64,000 nucleotides of DNA from Basilea psittacipulmonis DSM 24701 (GCF_000743945.1 NZ_CP009238.1:1426001-1490000); one strand, 5' to 3'. Shown: positions 47,808 through 57,944, counted from the stretch's first letter. Numbers and translations are program-made. Notes: generated by a model not told the origin, from the sequence alone.

Positions 47808-48097
47808 TAGATATACCGCTGTCATACAGGTTTTCAGACATACAGGTATATGGTAATGGGTGGTTATTTAGATTAATGTTCTTGAATAATCATTGCTCTA
47901 AGCACTATTAGTTTGGTGAGATTTAACCTTAGATATACCGCTATCATGCATGTTTTCAGACATACAGGTATATTCGTGATGGGTGCTTATTTAGACCAAT
48001 GTTCTTGAATAATCATTGCTCTAAGCACTATTAGTTTGGTGAGATTTAACCTTAGGTATGCCCGCTGTCATGCAGGTTTTCAGACATACAGGTATAT
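47808..48097. repeat. 122-bp tandem repeat (2.4 copies) between miaA and folK
   Basis: A block beginning TAGATATACCGCT recurs at 47808, 47930 and (diverged) 48053, each followed by GTTTTCAGACATACAGGTATAT. The intervening 77 bp (TTCTTGAATAATCATTGCTC and following) is repeated almost exactly between copies. Each block can fold by pairing TATACC with GGTATA and CTGT with ACAG. I see no reading frame and no separate terminator in 47804-48130, so the repeats may serve to end the two convergent transcripts. Confidence 0.9.
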
Positions 48098-48130
48098 AGT
48101 GGACGTGTTTGAGATGTCTTTTCGGTTAAC

Positions 48131-48604
48131 TCACGATTCTGAAAGACGAAAAATGCTTTGTTCTGAAACCGCCGATAACATTTCATCACTGACTTCTTGA
48201 GTAGCGATTTCTTTTAGTGGCACTAATACAAACGCTCGTTCATACATTCGGGGATGCGGGATGGTTAATATCGCATCCTGAGACTGATAGCCCTCATACA
48301 ATAAAACATCCAGATCCAATGTTCGAGGTGCATTTTTATACGGTCGTTCGCGTCCAAAATCCAATTCAATTTTTTGTAATGTCTGTAATAAATCCATTGG
48401 ACTTAGCGTAGTATATATTTCAACCACCGCATTAATATAATCATCACCCTTTGAATCGATTGGAGCAGTTTGATAAAAACTTGATATTTTATTCACCACA
48501 ATACCCGGTGTTTGACTCATCACATGAATGGCTTGATGTAATGTTTGCTCAGGATTACCTAAATTTGCCCCTAAAGCGATATACGATTTTTTTCTGTCTT
48601 TCAT
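48131..48604 (-). CDS. folK: 2-amino-4-hydroxy-6-hydroxymethyldihydropteridine pyrophosphokinase
   Basis: HPPK of folate synthesis, about 157 residues from the ATG at 48604 (MKDRKKSYIALGANLGNPEQ); a GTG at 48613 is possible. The family motifs SYIALGANLGNP, FYQTAPI and RTLDLDVLLY are present, with HPRMYERAFVLVPL near the end. It is last in the perM-hda-HAD-pcnB-folK run, 56 bp after pcnB. Confidence 0.95.
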   Translation of the reverse strand: MKDRKKSYIALGANLGNPEQTLHQAIHVMSQTPGIVVNKISSFYQTAPIDSKGDDYINAVVEIYTTLSPMDLLQTLQKIELDFGRERPYKNAPRTLDLDVLLYEGYQSQDAILTIPHPRMYERAFVLVPLKEIATQEVSDEMLSAVSEQSIFRLSES

Positions 48605-48660
48605 TTTAGTCACTCACACTCAACTTCCAATCACCTAAAACGCAGGTTTCAAGCGGTTTT

Positions 48661-50010
48661 CTAGGCATTCGTTAAATTATCTTGTTTTTGTTCTGAACGT
48701 TTTTTGGGTTTTCTTTTTCGTTTACGTTTTTTATTCGCTTGTTGACGATTAATAATGATGGCATTTTGAACCATTTCTGCTACCACAGCACGAGGGCTAT
48801 TGGCCAAGGTATGCCACCATTGGGCAATCTTCGCATCGATCTCATGATTCATCGCTCTAATTTCCATAAAATCAACAGCGGCTCTAAATCGATGCGATTC
48901 AGAAATCGTCCATATTTGTTTTTGGGAACGAACGTTTTCCATTCTGATTTGCAAGATCCACATCTCGCGTATCTCAGCCGTTTGTCGTCTTTGTAGAGGA
49001 ACTTTCAGATATTGCAAAATGTCGGTTACTGCAGATTCAATGGCTACCATCGCAGGCATATGATGGTTTAAATTTTCTTGGTAACGTTTATAAACCAAAG
49101 GCCATAACAAACTTCCAAATAGAAAGCTAGGACTGACTGTTTTACCAAGTTTTAGACGTTCGTCCGTCCTTTGTAATATCATCTCTACCAAATTTTTGGC
49201 ATGTTCAATTTTCAACACCTCTTCCAAGAAAGGAAATAAGGCTTTTTGCAAATTAAGTTTACGTAATAAAGCAATACAGCGAGTAGCACTTCCACAAACC
49301 AAGACCTTGATACTTTCATCGTACAAACGAGAAACTGGAATCTCGTCTAGCAGACTCGTCATTTTAGAAATAGGATCTAAGGTTTTCGGGGCAATTTTAA
49401 AATCCAGTTTACTGGCAAATCTGGCGACTCTTAACATTCGCACAGGATCTTCACGATAACGTTTTTCAGCATCTCCAATCATTCTAATAGTTTTGGATTT
49501 AATATCATCAAAACCATCGTGATAGTCAATGATTTGTTCGTTAATCGGGTCGTAATACAAGGCATTGATGGTTAAATCGCGACGTGCCGCATCCTCTTCT
49601 ATCGTACCAAATACATTATCGTTTAGAATTCTGCCTTGAGCATTGGTCGCGCCATCATCGGGTTTCGCTCTAAATGTCGTCGTCTCAATAATCTCTTTGG
49701 AAAACACCACGTGAGCCAATTTAAAACGACGACCCACGATATACACTCTTTTAAAAAGTTGTTTAATCTTATTCGGTGTCGCATCCGTTGCTACATCAAA
49801 ATCTTTCGGCACACGACCTAAAATCAAATCCCTTACTGCACCACCTACAATGTACGCTTGATAACCGTTCTTTTGTAAAACACGACACACCTCGATCGCA
49901 TTTTTAGACACCGCATCTTTATCAATTTGATATTTGCCTTTAGGGTAACAAACTGCTTTCTCAGGCAAAAAACATCTTAATGCTTTCTTCAATATCTTTT
50001 TTGGAATCAT
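48661..50010 (-). CDS. pcnB: Poly(A) polymerase I
   Basis: A 449-residue nucleotidyltransferase that adds 3' poly(A) tails for RNA decay. The catalytic centre is in AYIVGGAVRDLILGRVPKDFDVATDATP (GG motif and DxD), followed by the RNA-binding region with RRDLTINALYYD. The C-terminus is a basic tail (NKKRKRKRKPKKRSEQKQ) typical of PcnB. It is 13 bp after the HAD phosphatase gene; this order is standard in betaproteobacteria. Confidence 0.95.
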   Translation of the reverse strand: MIPKKILKKALRCFLPEKAVCYPKGKYQIDKDAVSKNAIEVCRVLQKNGYQAYIVGGAVRDLILGRVPKDFDVATDATPNKIKQLFKRVYIVGRRFKLAHVVFSKEIIETTTFRAKPDDGATNAQGRILNDNVFGTIEEDAARRDLTINALYYDPINEQIIDYHDGFDDIKSKTIRMIGDAEKRYREDPVRMLRVARFASKLDFKIAPKTLDPISKMTSLLDEIPVSRLYDESIKVLVCGSATRCIALLRKLNLQKALFPFLEEVLKIEHAKNLVEMILQRTDERLKLGKTVSPSFLFGSLLWPLVYKRYQENLNHHMPAMVAIESAVTDILQYLKVPLQRRQTAEIREMWILQIRMENVRSQKQIWTISESHRFRAAVDFMEIRAMNHEIDAKIAQWWHTLANSPRAVVAEMVQNAIIINRQQANKKRKRKRKPKKRSEQKQDNLTNA

Positions 50011-50023
50011 GATGTTCTATACT

Positions 50024-50704
50024 TTATTCTTTTTCAAATAAATCCAAAATATGCCAATGACGTTCTTGTGCGACTTTCCTTAACTGATCATCAGGATTGG
50101 TACAAACAGGATAAGTCACCTGCTCCAACAAGAAAATATCATTGATAGAATCACTATAAAACCAACTTTCTTCAAAGTCCTCTATTTTCTTATTCATGGA
50201 TGCTAGCCATTCATGCACGCGTACGATTTTACCTTCTCGATAACTAGGCGTACCCACTGCTTTTCCAGTATAACGTCCATTAATAATTTCAGGATCGGTA
50301 CCAATAATATGTTGAAATCCAAACGCTCGAGCGATGGGCGAAATCACAAAAGTATTCGTCGCACTGACTAAACAACATAAATCACCCAGTTCTAAATGTC
50401 GATTTACTAGGTCTAAAGCGGGCTGGGTAATCTTGGGGCGAATCACTTCAGCCATATATTGTTCGTGAAACTCTGCTAAACGTGCTAAACGATGATCCTT
50501 TAAAACACTTAACATCACCGCAATAGAATCTTCAACCTTTAAAACACCCGCTTTATAGCGTCTAAACATTTCATCGGCAGCTTCCCTTAATGCTTTGGGA
50601 TCAGACACACATCCTTTATGAATCAAAAATTCTATCCACTCATGATCGGAATCTATCGGTAATAAAGTGTGGTCCAGATCAAATAAAGCTAATCTACGCA
50701 TCAT
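50024..50704 (-). CDS. HAD-IB family phosphatase (SerB-like)
   Basis: A 226-residue HAD hydrolase. Motif I is ALFDLDHTLLPIDSD, motif II CCLVSATNTF, and motif III/IV WFYSDSINDIFLLEQV. In related genomes this position is held by HAD-IB enzymes annotated as phosphoserine- or histidinol-phosphate-type phosphatases; the substrate is not known. It overlaps hda by 11 bp, so the two are coupled. Confidence 0.9.
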   Translation of the reverse strand: MMRRLALFDLDHTLLPIDSDHEWIEFLIHKGCVSDPKALREAADEMFRRYKAGVLKVEDSIAVMLSVLKDHRLARLAEFHEQYMAEVIRPKITQPALDLVNRHLELGDLCCLVSATNTFVISPIARAFGFQHIIGTDPEIINGRYTGKAVGTPSYREGKIVRVHEWLASMNKKIEDFEESWFYSDSINDIFLLEQVTYPVCTNPDDQLRKVAQERHWHILDLFEKE

Positions 50705-51368
50705 CTTTATGCTCCAAAAACTCTTTTATTAAAGGAATTGATAACTGTCTATGTTTCGATAAGGTGTAATTATCTAATGCGGCCAACAAATCCATCATAC
50801 TACTGGCATTGCTAGCATAATTCTTAAACAACCAAAGCACGGTTTGGGGTGAGCATGACATCCCTTTATTAGACGCACGCTCGATAAATAAGTTCATTAA
50901 ATCATGTTCACTCAAATGCTCTAATTTCCATATTTGATCCCACGACAATCGATTACGCAAATCTTCTCGTAAATGACTCAGACCAAAAGGAGAATGATCG
51001 CCCGTCATCAGCAAACAAAAAGCATTAGATTGTATTTGACTTTCTCGCCATTCATTGATCAAATAAAACAGATGTTCTTGACTTTCGCGATCCAAGCTTT
51101 GGATATTGTCAATACCCACCAAATGAGGGTGTTCGCCTTGAAAATTCGGTACTTGCTCTTTCTGTGCATCGATATATCGACCATCAAATGAATGAATAAT
51201 CGCTTTAAGTAAATGTGTTTTACCTGATCCTTTTTCACCCCAGATATAAACCATTTGACCCAATTTCAACTGCTGAATCTGGTAGATGAGATCAACATTT
51301 TTGCCCACCACAAAATTATCAAAGCTAGGTTCAATATTGGACTGAATATCTAAAATGCCTTGAATCAT
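50694..51368 (-). CDS. hda: DnaA regulatory inactivator Hda
   Basis: A 224-residue DnaA-like AAA+ protein without the DNA-binding domain. Walker A is YIWGEKGSGKTHLLKAI; sensor and box VII regions follow (DDLRNRLSWDQIWKLEHLSEHDL). FDNFVVGKN is the DnaA/Hda entry motif, and the short N-terminal segment with IQGILDI is where a clamp-binding motif would sit. It promotes ATP hydrolysis by DnaA after initiation. It overlaps the permease gene by 4 bp. Confidence 0.93.
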   Translation of the reverse strand: MIQGILDIQSNIEPSFDNFVVGKNVDLIYQIQQLKLGQMVYIWGEKGSGKTHLLKAIIHSFDGRYIDAQKEQVPNFQGEHPHLVGIDNIQSLDRESQEHLFYLINEWRESQIQSNAFCLLMTGDHSPFGLSHLREDLRNRLSWDQIWKLEHLSEHDLMNLFIERASNKGMSCSPQTVLWLFKNYASNASSMMDLLAALDNYTLSKHRQLSIPLIKEFLEHKDDA

Positions 51369-52441
51369 TGCTCATCCGTATAAAAAGTACTACTGCGGTA
51401 AGAGGCATAAACTCTTCTTACTAAAACCGACGCAGTGGCACACAATGGTAAGGCTAACAAGACACCGAAAAAACCAAATAACTTACCAAAAATAAACACT
51501 GAAAAAATAATAAATAACGGGTGCAGACCAATACGATTACCCATGATATTTGGCGTTAACACCATACCCTCTAGCACCTGTCCGACACCGTAAATAATCG
51601 CGACTGCCAGTAATCCATAATAGTCACCGAACTGAAGCAATGCCGTTAAAATCGCTAACGTTAAACCAATCCCAATCCCCACATAAGGAATAAAGACCAG
51701 CATACCTGTCAAAATACCAATCGGTATCGCACTATCAAATCCTGCAATCGTCAAACCAATACTGTAATAAAAAGCCAAAATCACCATGACGAGTAACTGC
51801 CCACGCAAATAGCTAGATAGCAAGCTATCAATATCACTTAATAGACTTTGGGCAGAATTTAAAAAACGTCTGGGGATCAAATCTCTTGTTCTTGCAATAA
51901 ATCCCTGCCAATCTAAAAGAAGGTAAATAGCGACAATTGGCGATAATAAAATAGTAATCACAACGGTAATCACCACCGTACTGCTATCCAATACATATTC
52001 AAACACCGAGTTAGTCATATTATTCGTTCCCATCACGGCATCTTGTACAAAGGAACGAATCGCAGATAATTCAATGCTCGCATCAACCCCCATAAAGGAT
52101 CCAACCTGTGCAGCAAAATTCGTATTATATAGTTGGACCCAATAAGGAATTCGCGTGATCACCAACAATAACTCTCTTCGCAAGAGAGGGAATACCACGA
52201 GGATAATGCCCAGTATGATCAAAATGAGCAATAACACCGAAAACCCCACGGCCACAGGACGGGGAATTTTCATCATGACCAAATACTGCACCACTGGAGC
52301 TAATACATAAGCGATAGCCACCCCTAACATAAAAGGTGCCAAAACGGGAGACAGAATGTAAAACAAAAAGGCACATACCATGCCCACTGCCACCCAAATA
52401 ATTGTTTGGTTACGTTTTGATTTGTCCAATGTTATTCTCAC
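51365..52441 (-). CDS. AI-2E family permease PerM-like (hda-linked)
   Basis: A 358-residue polytopic membrane protein of the AI-2E/PerM superfamily. It has a paired N-terminal hydrophobic block, a central soluble segment and conserved VFIPYVGIGIGLTLAIL and the GKLFGFFGVLLALPLCA end. It is the first gene of perM-hda-HAD-pcnB-folK. In Bordetella and Burkholderia, as I recall, purM lies next to this permease; here the flanking 340 bp hold no gene. It is distinct from the other AI-2E protein at 5372-6424. Confidence 0.9.
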   Translation of the reverse strand: MRITLDKSKRNQTIIWVAVGMVCAFLFYILSPVLAPFMLGVAIAYVLAPVVQYLVMMKIPRPVAVGFSVLLLILIILGIILVVFPLLRRELLLVITRIPYWVQLYNTNFAAQVGSFMGVDASIELSAIRSFVQDAVMGTNNMTNSVFEYVLDSSTVVITVVITILLSPIVAIYLLLDWQGFIARTRDLIPRRFLNSAQSLLSDIDSLLSSYLRGQLLVMVILAFYYSIGLTIAGFDSAIPIGILTGMLVFIPYVGIGIGLTLAILTALLQFGDYYGLLAVAIIYGVGQVLEGMVLTPNIMGNRIGLHPLFIIFSVFIFGKLFGFFGVLLALPLCATASVLVRRVYASYRSSTFYTDEQ

Positions 52442-52781
52442 TGAAAATAAAACTTTCTTATTTTACCTTTTTTACCGCTTTAAACATATAAATTCATCAT
52501 TTCCGCTACAGATTGACAGGCTTTCAACCCTCAATAATTTCACTGTAATCGGCTATTTCTTTACTACCTCCCTCTTACTGTTCACAAAGTTTTCTTAGCC
52601 TGTTATTCAACCGCCCTAAAAACAAGCACGTTTTATTTCAGTTAAATAGCTTAGAGAAAAAGACAGAAACGTTTCACAACGATTTAGGTTAAAGAATATT
52701 AGCACGCACGCTAGATAGACAAAAAAATCACTTAGGAACGACACCAAAAACGCATCATGACGAACGACTATTAAGCGTCCA
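52442..52781. other. Gene-free 340-bp gap at the expected purM position
   Basis: No reading frame with family likeness on either strand and no recognisable remnant of purM. There is no clear terminator or repeat. It should contain the promoter of the perM operon. It is notable only because relatives usually have purM beside this permease (from memory). Confidence 0.6.
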
Positions 52782-53534
52782 TCACATCTCCAAAATCGAC
52801 AGCTTTTTTAAGGTCTCATGTGCTTTCTCGTAGTTTGGCATTAAGGTTTTGACACGTTTCCAAAAAGCAGGACTATGATTCATTTCTTGTAAATGTGCAA
52901 CTTCATGGGCCACGACATATTGAATCAAAAATACATCATAAAAAATCAACTGCCAATGCAATCGGATCACCCCGCGACTACTACAAGATCCCCATCGACT
53001 CTTGGCTTGCGTTAAAACAAACTTAGTAAAATAAATATCATGTTGACGACAAAAATCATGTAAAAAAGCATTTAAAAAAGAAGCCGCCATGCCTTTATAC
53101 CATTGTTCACACAAGTATCCAATTTCTTTAGAAGATGCGTGAACAGGGGCTTTAATACGTAATGTATCCCCCTCTTGAGGAGAAAATTTATCAAGTTTTG
53201 TTTGACCATTGGCATCCACATATTCATAAGGCCAAGCAAAATCGGGGCTTACATGAAGTCGCAACTGTTTTCCAAGATAAGGAATATTCGCTTGATCTTG
53301 CCAAACCAACTTCATCAAAGGTGAAGCACGTTGTGAGAATTCGTAAAACTGTGTGGCGATCCAATCTGATTTTTGTTTGATAAATTGTTCGATATATTCT
53401 CGTGACAGGGACAATGGTGCTTTCACGATTAATTGTCCCTGATGGATATGTAATGCTAAGGTCTTTCGACGAGAACGAATTAAATGATACGCAAAAATGC
53501 CATGTCGCGTTTGAACTTGATATGACTTATTCAT
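52782..53534 (-). CDS. YgjP/M48-type zinc metallopeptidase (DUF45)
   Basis: A 250-residue protein of the YgjP family. The zinc site HExxH is in YVVAHEVAHLQEMNHSPAFWKRV, with the third ligand His in NHSPAFW. Upstream, LTQAKSRWGSCSSRGVIRLHWQLI is the other conserved block. Function is poorly known; it is cytoplasmic and has no signal peptide. It overlaps the plsC-type gene by 8 bp and ends the glyQ-glyS-gmhB-plsC run. Confidence 0.9.
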   Translation of the reverse strand: MNKSYQVQTRHGIFAYHLIRSRRKTLALHIHQGQLIVKAPLSLSREYIEQFIKQKSDWIATQFYEFSQRASPLMKLVWQDQANIPYLGKQLRLHVSPDFAWPYEYVDANGQTKLDKFSPQEGDTLRIKAPVHASSKEIGYLCEQWYKGMAASFLNAFLHDFCRQHDIYFTKFVLTQAKSRWGSCSSRGVIRLHWQLIFYDVFLIQYVVAHEVAHLQEMNHSPAFWKRVKTLMPNYEKAHETLKKLSILEM

Positions 53535-54258
53535 ATAATTCTGGATTAAGAACCTTTTGTTCCTGTTCTATCCAATCTTCGACTTCTTTCATAATCTCTT
53601 GATGATTTCTGCCTGCCGTTTGAATAACTGGGCCAAAAGAAATCGTAATCGTGCCAGGTTTAAGAATGACCGCTTTTTTCTTCCAGCACAAACCTGCATT
53701 CAACGCAACGGGTAGAATATTCGCACCACTGGCTAAGGCCATTCTTGCCGCACCTTGTTGATAACGACCTTTTTCGCCAGGAGCGACACGCGTTCCCTCA
53801 GGAAAAATAACGGGATCACGATGTTCTTTAACACGCTCAGCACCGATTTCAACCAGCTGACGAATCGCTTCTGTGGGTTTTGAACGATCGATAGGAATAT
53901 GTTTTAGACGCGAAAACGCCCAACCAAAAATAGGAATTTGGTTCAATACTTTTTTATGAACATAACAAACTGGATTGGGCATAAACCAAGGAAAAAACAA
54001 GGTTTCATACATAGATTGATGTTTACTACATACAATAACCGGTTCATCAGGAATATGCTCCCTACCTTTGATGACATAGTTAATGCCCACGATCCATTTG
54101 GCTCCCCAAATCATCATTCTGGGCCATACCACCATAAAGCGATAGCGTCTTTTAAAGCCAATGGGAATTAAACATGATAATAGGCATAAAATACCGTAAA
54201 TGACCATGCTCAACAGGCCAAAAATCGCATATAAAATAGAACGAATATAAATCAACAC
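53527..54258 (-). CDS. plsC: 1-acyl-sn-glycerol-3-phosphate acyltransferase (PlsC family)
   Basis: A 243-residue inner-membrane acyltransferase making phosphatidic acid. It has an N-terminal hydrophobic region (LSMVIYGILCLLSCLIPIGF), the active-site block CSKHQSMYETLFF, the glycerol-phosphate site IPIDRS and VIFPEGTRVAPGEKG. The first motif reads H-X4-E where the textbook form is H-X4-D. It is 2 bp after gmhB. Substrate could be lysophosphatidate or a related acceptor. Confidence 0.88.
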   Translation of the reverse strand: MLIYIRSILYAIFGLLSMVIYGILCLLSCLIPIGFKRRYRFMVVWPRMMIWGAKWIVGINYVIKGREHIPDEPVIVCSKHQSMYETLFFPWFMPNPVCYVHKKVLNQIPIFGWAFSRLKHIPIDRSKPTEAIRQLVEIGAERVKEHRDPVIFPEGTRVAPGEKGRYQQGAARMALASGANILPVALNAGLCWKKKAVILKPGTITISFGPVIQTAGRNHQEIMKEVEDWIEQEQKVLNPELYE

Positions 54259-54260
54259 CC

Positions 54261-54803
54261 TTACGCCTCATTTGCCAATAATGTTTTTGCAATACTTGCC
54301 AAGTCGTCAAATACTTTCGTTTCCTTAGGTAAATCGGGATCATTCATCGTTTTAAGCCCATTTCCTGTTTTCACCAAATAAGGAACAAATCCCCCCGCAA
54401 CCGCAGCCTGTAAATCCCTCAAAGAGTCTCCCACCATAGGAACATTTGAGGGATCGATCTCATATCGTTTAATAATATCTAACAGCATGCCAGGAAGCGG
54501 TTTTCGACACGCACAATGATCTTCAGGAACATGGGGACAAAAGAAAATACTATCTACCTTACCACCTAATGGAGTCAGTAGTTGATTCATTTTTTCATTC
54601 ATCGCCAGAAAATCTTCTAAGCCATAATAACCTCTACCAATGCCCGATTGGTTAGTGGCAATACTGATTTTCCAATCATGACGAGACAGTGCAGCAATGG
54701 CTTCTAAGCTACCTAGCAAAGGCTCCCATTCATCCACTGTTTTCACATAATCTAGACGATCAACATTAATCACACCATCTCTATCCAAAACGATTAATTT
54801 CAT
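54261..54803 (-). CDS. gmhB: D-glycero-beta-D-manno-heptose-1,7-bisphosphate 7-phosphatase
   Basis: A 180-residue HAD phosphatase of the ADP-heptose pathway for LPS inner core. DRDGVINVDR is motif I, and the zinc-binding loop CPHVPEDHCACRKPLPGM is diagnostic for GmhB over other HAD phosphatases. MVGDSLRDLQAA is motif IV. Its start overlaps the glyS stop by 4 bp. It fits with the LPS glycosyltransferase and lptD elsewhere in the window. Confidence 0.94.
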   Translation of the reverse strand: MKLIVLDRDGVINVDRLDYVKTVDEWEPLLGSLEAIAALSRHDWKISIATNQSGIGRGYYGLEDFLAMNEKMNQLLTPLGGKVDSIFFCPHVPEDHCACRKPLPGMLLDIIKRYEIDPSNVPMVGDSLRDLQAAVAGGFVPYLVKTGNGLKTMNDPDLPKETKVFDDLASIAKTLLANEA

Positions 54804-56902
54804 TTTGCTAACCTAGAAATATCGGCTACTAAATTCATCAACTGATGTAATGATTGCAATAAAGACAAACGATTGAGTCTGACTTTCTCATCATCAGCCA
54901 TCACCATTACCTTATCAAAGAATTCATCCACCGCAGCCTTGCTATTGGCCAATGTCTTCAACGCTGTTTCATAATCTTGCTTGTTCACCGCGTCTTGAGC
55001 TATCGGTGTTAACTTCACTACCCATTCAAACAAATTCTTTTCAGCCTCTTGTTCAAATAAGTGAGGGTCAACGGTTGGTAATGTATCCTCAACCTTTTTG
55101 AGCAAATTCGTCATGCGTTTATTCGCCGCAATCAAACTCTCTGCTTCTGGCAATTTAACAAACGTTGCAATGGCCTTAACCCTAGATTCCACTTCCAAAA
55201 TCGGTGGGTTCACCGTTAAGACAGCATCCACATCTAGTCGATCGTAGCTTTGATTTAACTGGTTTCTGTAACGTTCTAAAATAAAGGCATTTACGTCATC
55301 GACCACTGATTCCAATAACGATTGAGTAAACGTATCGCGTGCGATCTGTAGCATCTTTCTCAAGTCCACACGGTCTTTTAAGAAAGACAATTTTTCAATC
55401 ACGCTAATCAAGCCTAATGCAGCTCTTCTTAAACCAAATGGATCTCTTTCACCTGTCGGTGCTAAGCCAATTCCCCAGATACCGATTAAGGTTTCCAAAC
55501 GTTCAGCCATAAATAAAATAGCAGATGTTAAATCATTAGGTTCGACTTCCACATCATAACGTACCGCGTATTGTTGAGCTAAGGCTTTCACAACAGATTC
55601 AGATTCTCCATCATATTTGGCGTAATAAGCACCTATCACGCCTTGCAACTCTGGAAATTCGCCCACCATATTAGACGTTAAATCTGATTTAGACAGTAAG
55701 GCGGCACGTTTGGCCAAAGATTCATCCGCACCGAACAACTTAGCCAATCCTAGCGATATCGCTTCTAAACGCTGAACACGTTCAAACTGTGTTCCTAATT
55801 GGTTATGATAGACAATGGACTTTAATGAATCCAAACGATCGATTAACTTAATCTTACGATCGGTAGTAAAGAAAAACTCTGCATCGGCTAAACGAGGACG
55901 TACCACACGTTCATTACCCTCGATAATATGATGCGGATCAGAAATCGGCATATTACTGACGATTAAAAACTGATGACTTAATGCGCCATCTTGTTTAAAC
56001 AAAGGAAAATATTTCTGATTCAAACGCATCGTTAAAATCAAGCATTCAGCAGGCACTTGCAAAAATCTTTCATCAAATTTGCCTACATAAACTGCTGGAT
56101 ACTCCACCAAAGCCGTCACTTCATCCAATAAAGCTTGAACCTCAGGACCCTCACCAATCGTTAAATTCAAACGTTTTGCTTGTTCATTTAGTTGCTTGAG
56201 AATCATCGCCTGACGCTCATCAAAAGAGGCGATAACATAAGTTCGTTCTAAAGCATTCGCATAATCATTCGCATGATCCAGACTAATCGGTTCTTGAGAT
56301 AGGAAACGATGACCGTGTACGGTTCGGCTAGATTGGATACCTAACAAAGTTAAAGGCAACACGGCCAAACCATATAAAGCCACCACACCATGAACAGGGC
56401 GTACAAACTTAACACTTGTTTTACCATCGGCTAACTGGTAACGCATCACTTTCGGAATCGGTAACTTAGCAATCGCTTGTTCAACAACCTCTTGCAATAC
56501 GTTTTCTAGTTTTGCTCCCGTTGCGATGCCTGCTGCCATCAAATAATCTTGTTTTCCATCGGATTCAACGATCAAATCTTTCACGTTCAAATGCGATAAA
56601 TTTTTTGCGGCTAATTTTTTCAATAAGGCTTCACTTGCCGTACCATCAGCATTTAAGCCCACTTTAGCAGGCATTAATTTTTCTTTAAACGGCTTATCTT
56701 CTGCTTGGGCCATCACGGATGTAAGGCTAACTGCCAAACGTCTAGGCGTTGCGTACTCTGTCACTTTAGAAGAGCTTGATAACAATCCTAAACCAGTCAA
56801 ACTTTCTTTTATTTGTGTTGCAAAAGATGTGCCTAATTTTTTCAATGCTTTGGGAGGCAACTCTTCTGTAAACAACTCTACTAATAATGTTTCTTCTTTC
56901 AT
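54800..56902 (-). CDS. glyS: Glycyl-tRNA synthetase beta subunit
   Basis: A 700-residue beta subunit of the alpha2-beta2 glycyl-tRNA synthetase. Starts LLVELFTEELPPKALKKLG, the conserved entry, and contains YATPRRLAVSL, GERDPFGLRRAALGLI and the C-terminal DALR-type anticodon-binding helical domain ending FDKVMVMADDEKVRLNRLSLL. It is 11 bp after glyQ. Confidence 0.97.
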   Translation of the reverse strand: MKEETLLVELFTEELPPKALKKLGTSFATQIKESLTGLGLLSSSSKVTEYATPRRLAVSLTSVMAQAEDKPFKEKLMPAKVGLNADGTASEALLKKLAAKNLSHLNVKDLIVESDGKQDYLMAAGIATGAKLENVLQEVVEQAIAKLPIPKVMRYQLADGKTSVKFVRPVHGVVALYGLAVLPLTLLGIQSSRTVHGHRFLSQEPISLDHANDYANALERTYVIASFDERQAMILKQLNEQAKRLNLTIGEGPEVQALLDEVTALVEYPAVYVGKFDERFLQVPAECLILTMRLNQKYFPLFKQDGALSHQFLIVSNMPISDPHHIIEGNERVVRPRLADAEFFFTTDRKIKLIDRLDSLKSIVYHNQLGTQFERVQRLEAISLGLAKLFGADESLAKRAALLSKSDLTSNMVGEFPELQGVIGAYYAKYDGESESVVKALAQQYAVRYDVEVEPNDLTSAILFMAERLETLIGIWGIGLAPTGERDPFGLRRAALGLISVIEKLSFLKDRVDLRKMLQIARDTFTQSLLESVVDDVNAFILERYRNQLNQSYDRLDVDAVLTVNPPILEVESRVKAIATFVKLPEAESLIAANKRMTNLLKKVEDTLPTVDPHLFEQEAEKNLFEWVVKLTPIAQDAVNKQDYETALKTLANSKAAVDEFFDKVMVMADDEKVRLNRLSLLQSLHQLMNLVADISRLAK

Positions 56903-56913
56903 TACCTACTCCA

Positions 56914-57801
56914 TTAGTCTTTTAACATGGGGAACCCAAGTGCTTCTCTCGACTCATAATAGCATTGGGCAACAGCACGCGATAATTGGCGGATTCGCCC
57001 AATATAGGCCGCACGTTCCGTCACACTAATCGCACCACGAGCATCTAATAAGTTAAAGGTATGAGCGGCTTTTAATACCAATTCATAAGCAGGCAAAGCC
57101 AAAGGAACTTCCATCATCTTTTTCGCTTCTTGTTCATAATCTGCAAAATGTTGGAACAACACCTCTGTATTCGCGTATTCAAAATTATAGGTAGATTGTT
57201 CTACTTCATTTTGGTGATAAACATCACGATAATAAATTTTTTCACCATTTGGTCTTACCGTCCAAACAATATCATAGACACTTTCGACATTCTGTAAGTA
57301 CATCGCCAAACGTTCTAAACCATAGGTAATCTCGCCAGTGGTAATGGAACAATCCAAACCACCCACTTGCTGGAAATAAGTAAATTGGGTCACTTCCATA
57401 CCGTTTAACCACACTTCCCAACCTAGCCCCCAAGCACCCAAAGTCGGGTTCTCCCAGTCATCTTCCACAAAGCGAATATCATGTTCTTGCGGATTGATAC
57501 CAATAGCCTGCAAGGATCCAATATACAAATCGATAATGTTTTCTGGTGCTGGTTTTAATACCACTTGGAACTGATAATAATGTTGCAAACGGTTCGGATT
57601 TTCGCCATAACGCCCGTCTTTAGGTCGTCTAGAAGGCTGTACATACGCTACATGCCAAGGCTCAGGTCCAATCGCACGTAAAAAAGTAGCGGTATGAGAA
57701 GTACCCGCTCCCACTTCCATATCATAAGGTTGTAATAAGGCACAACCTTGTTCACTCCAATAATTCTGTAGTTTTAAAATCAATTGTTGGAAAGTAAGCA
57801 T
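56914..57801 (-). CDS. glyQ: Glycyl-tRNA synthetase alpha subunit
   Basis: The catalytic subunit, about 295 residues. The ATG at 57801 ([15 protein letters not shown]) is preferred because AGGA is 5-6 nt upstream; another ATG two codons earlier is too close to it. [41 protein letters not shown] and [18 protein letters not shown] are signature class II segments. It is the first gene of the glyQ-glyS-gmhB-plsC-ygjP run. Confidence 0.97.
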   Translation of the reverse strand: MLTFQQLILKLQNYWSEQGCALLQPYDMEVGAGTSHTATFLRAIGPEPWHVAYVQPSRRPKDGRYGENPNRLQHYYQFQVVLKPAPENIIDLYIGSLQAIGINPQEHDIRFVEDDWENPTLGAWGLGWEVWLNGMEVTQFTYFQQVGGLDCSITTGEITYGLERLAMYLQNVESVYDIVWTVRPNGEKIYYRDVYHQNEVEQSTYNFEYANTEVLFQHFADYEQEAKKMMEVPLALPAYELVLKAAHTFNLLDARGAISVTERAAYIGRIRQLSRAVAQCYYESREALGFPMLKD

Positions 57802-57891
57802 CGTCATCCTATTTATGCTATTTAAATCAAAGTATCCATTTTATACGAGATAGATTTCAAAAGGATACTCACGCAAAGCCATATGAAAAAA

Positions 57892-57922
57892 ACCGATCTC
57901 AACCCAACAAGCCAAGATCGGT
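57892..57922 (-). terminator. Rho-independent terminator after the DUF945 gene
   Basis: ACCGATCT (57892-57899) pairs with AGATCGGT (57915-57922). On the minus strand it is followed by a T7 run. It also separates the lptD operon from glyQ. Confidence 0.8.
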
Positions 57923-57944
57923 ATCTTTTCAATCAAAAAATGTA

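Noticed and set aside
52442..52781. Possible purM remnant at the hda/perM flank
   Set aside because: No segment on either strand resembled PurM by eye; a profile search would be decisive but could not be run.
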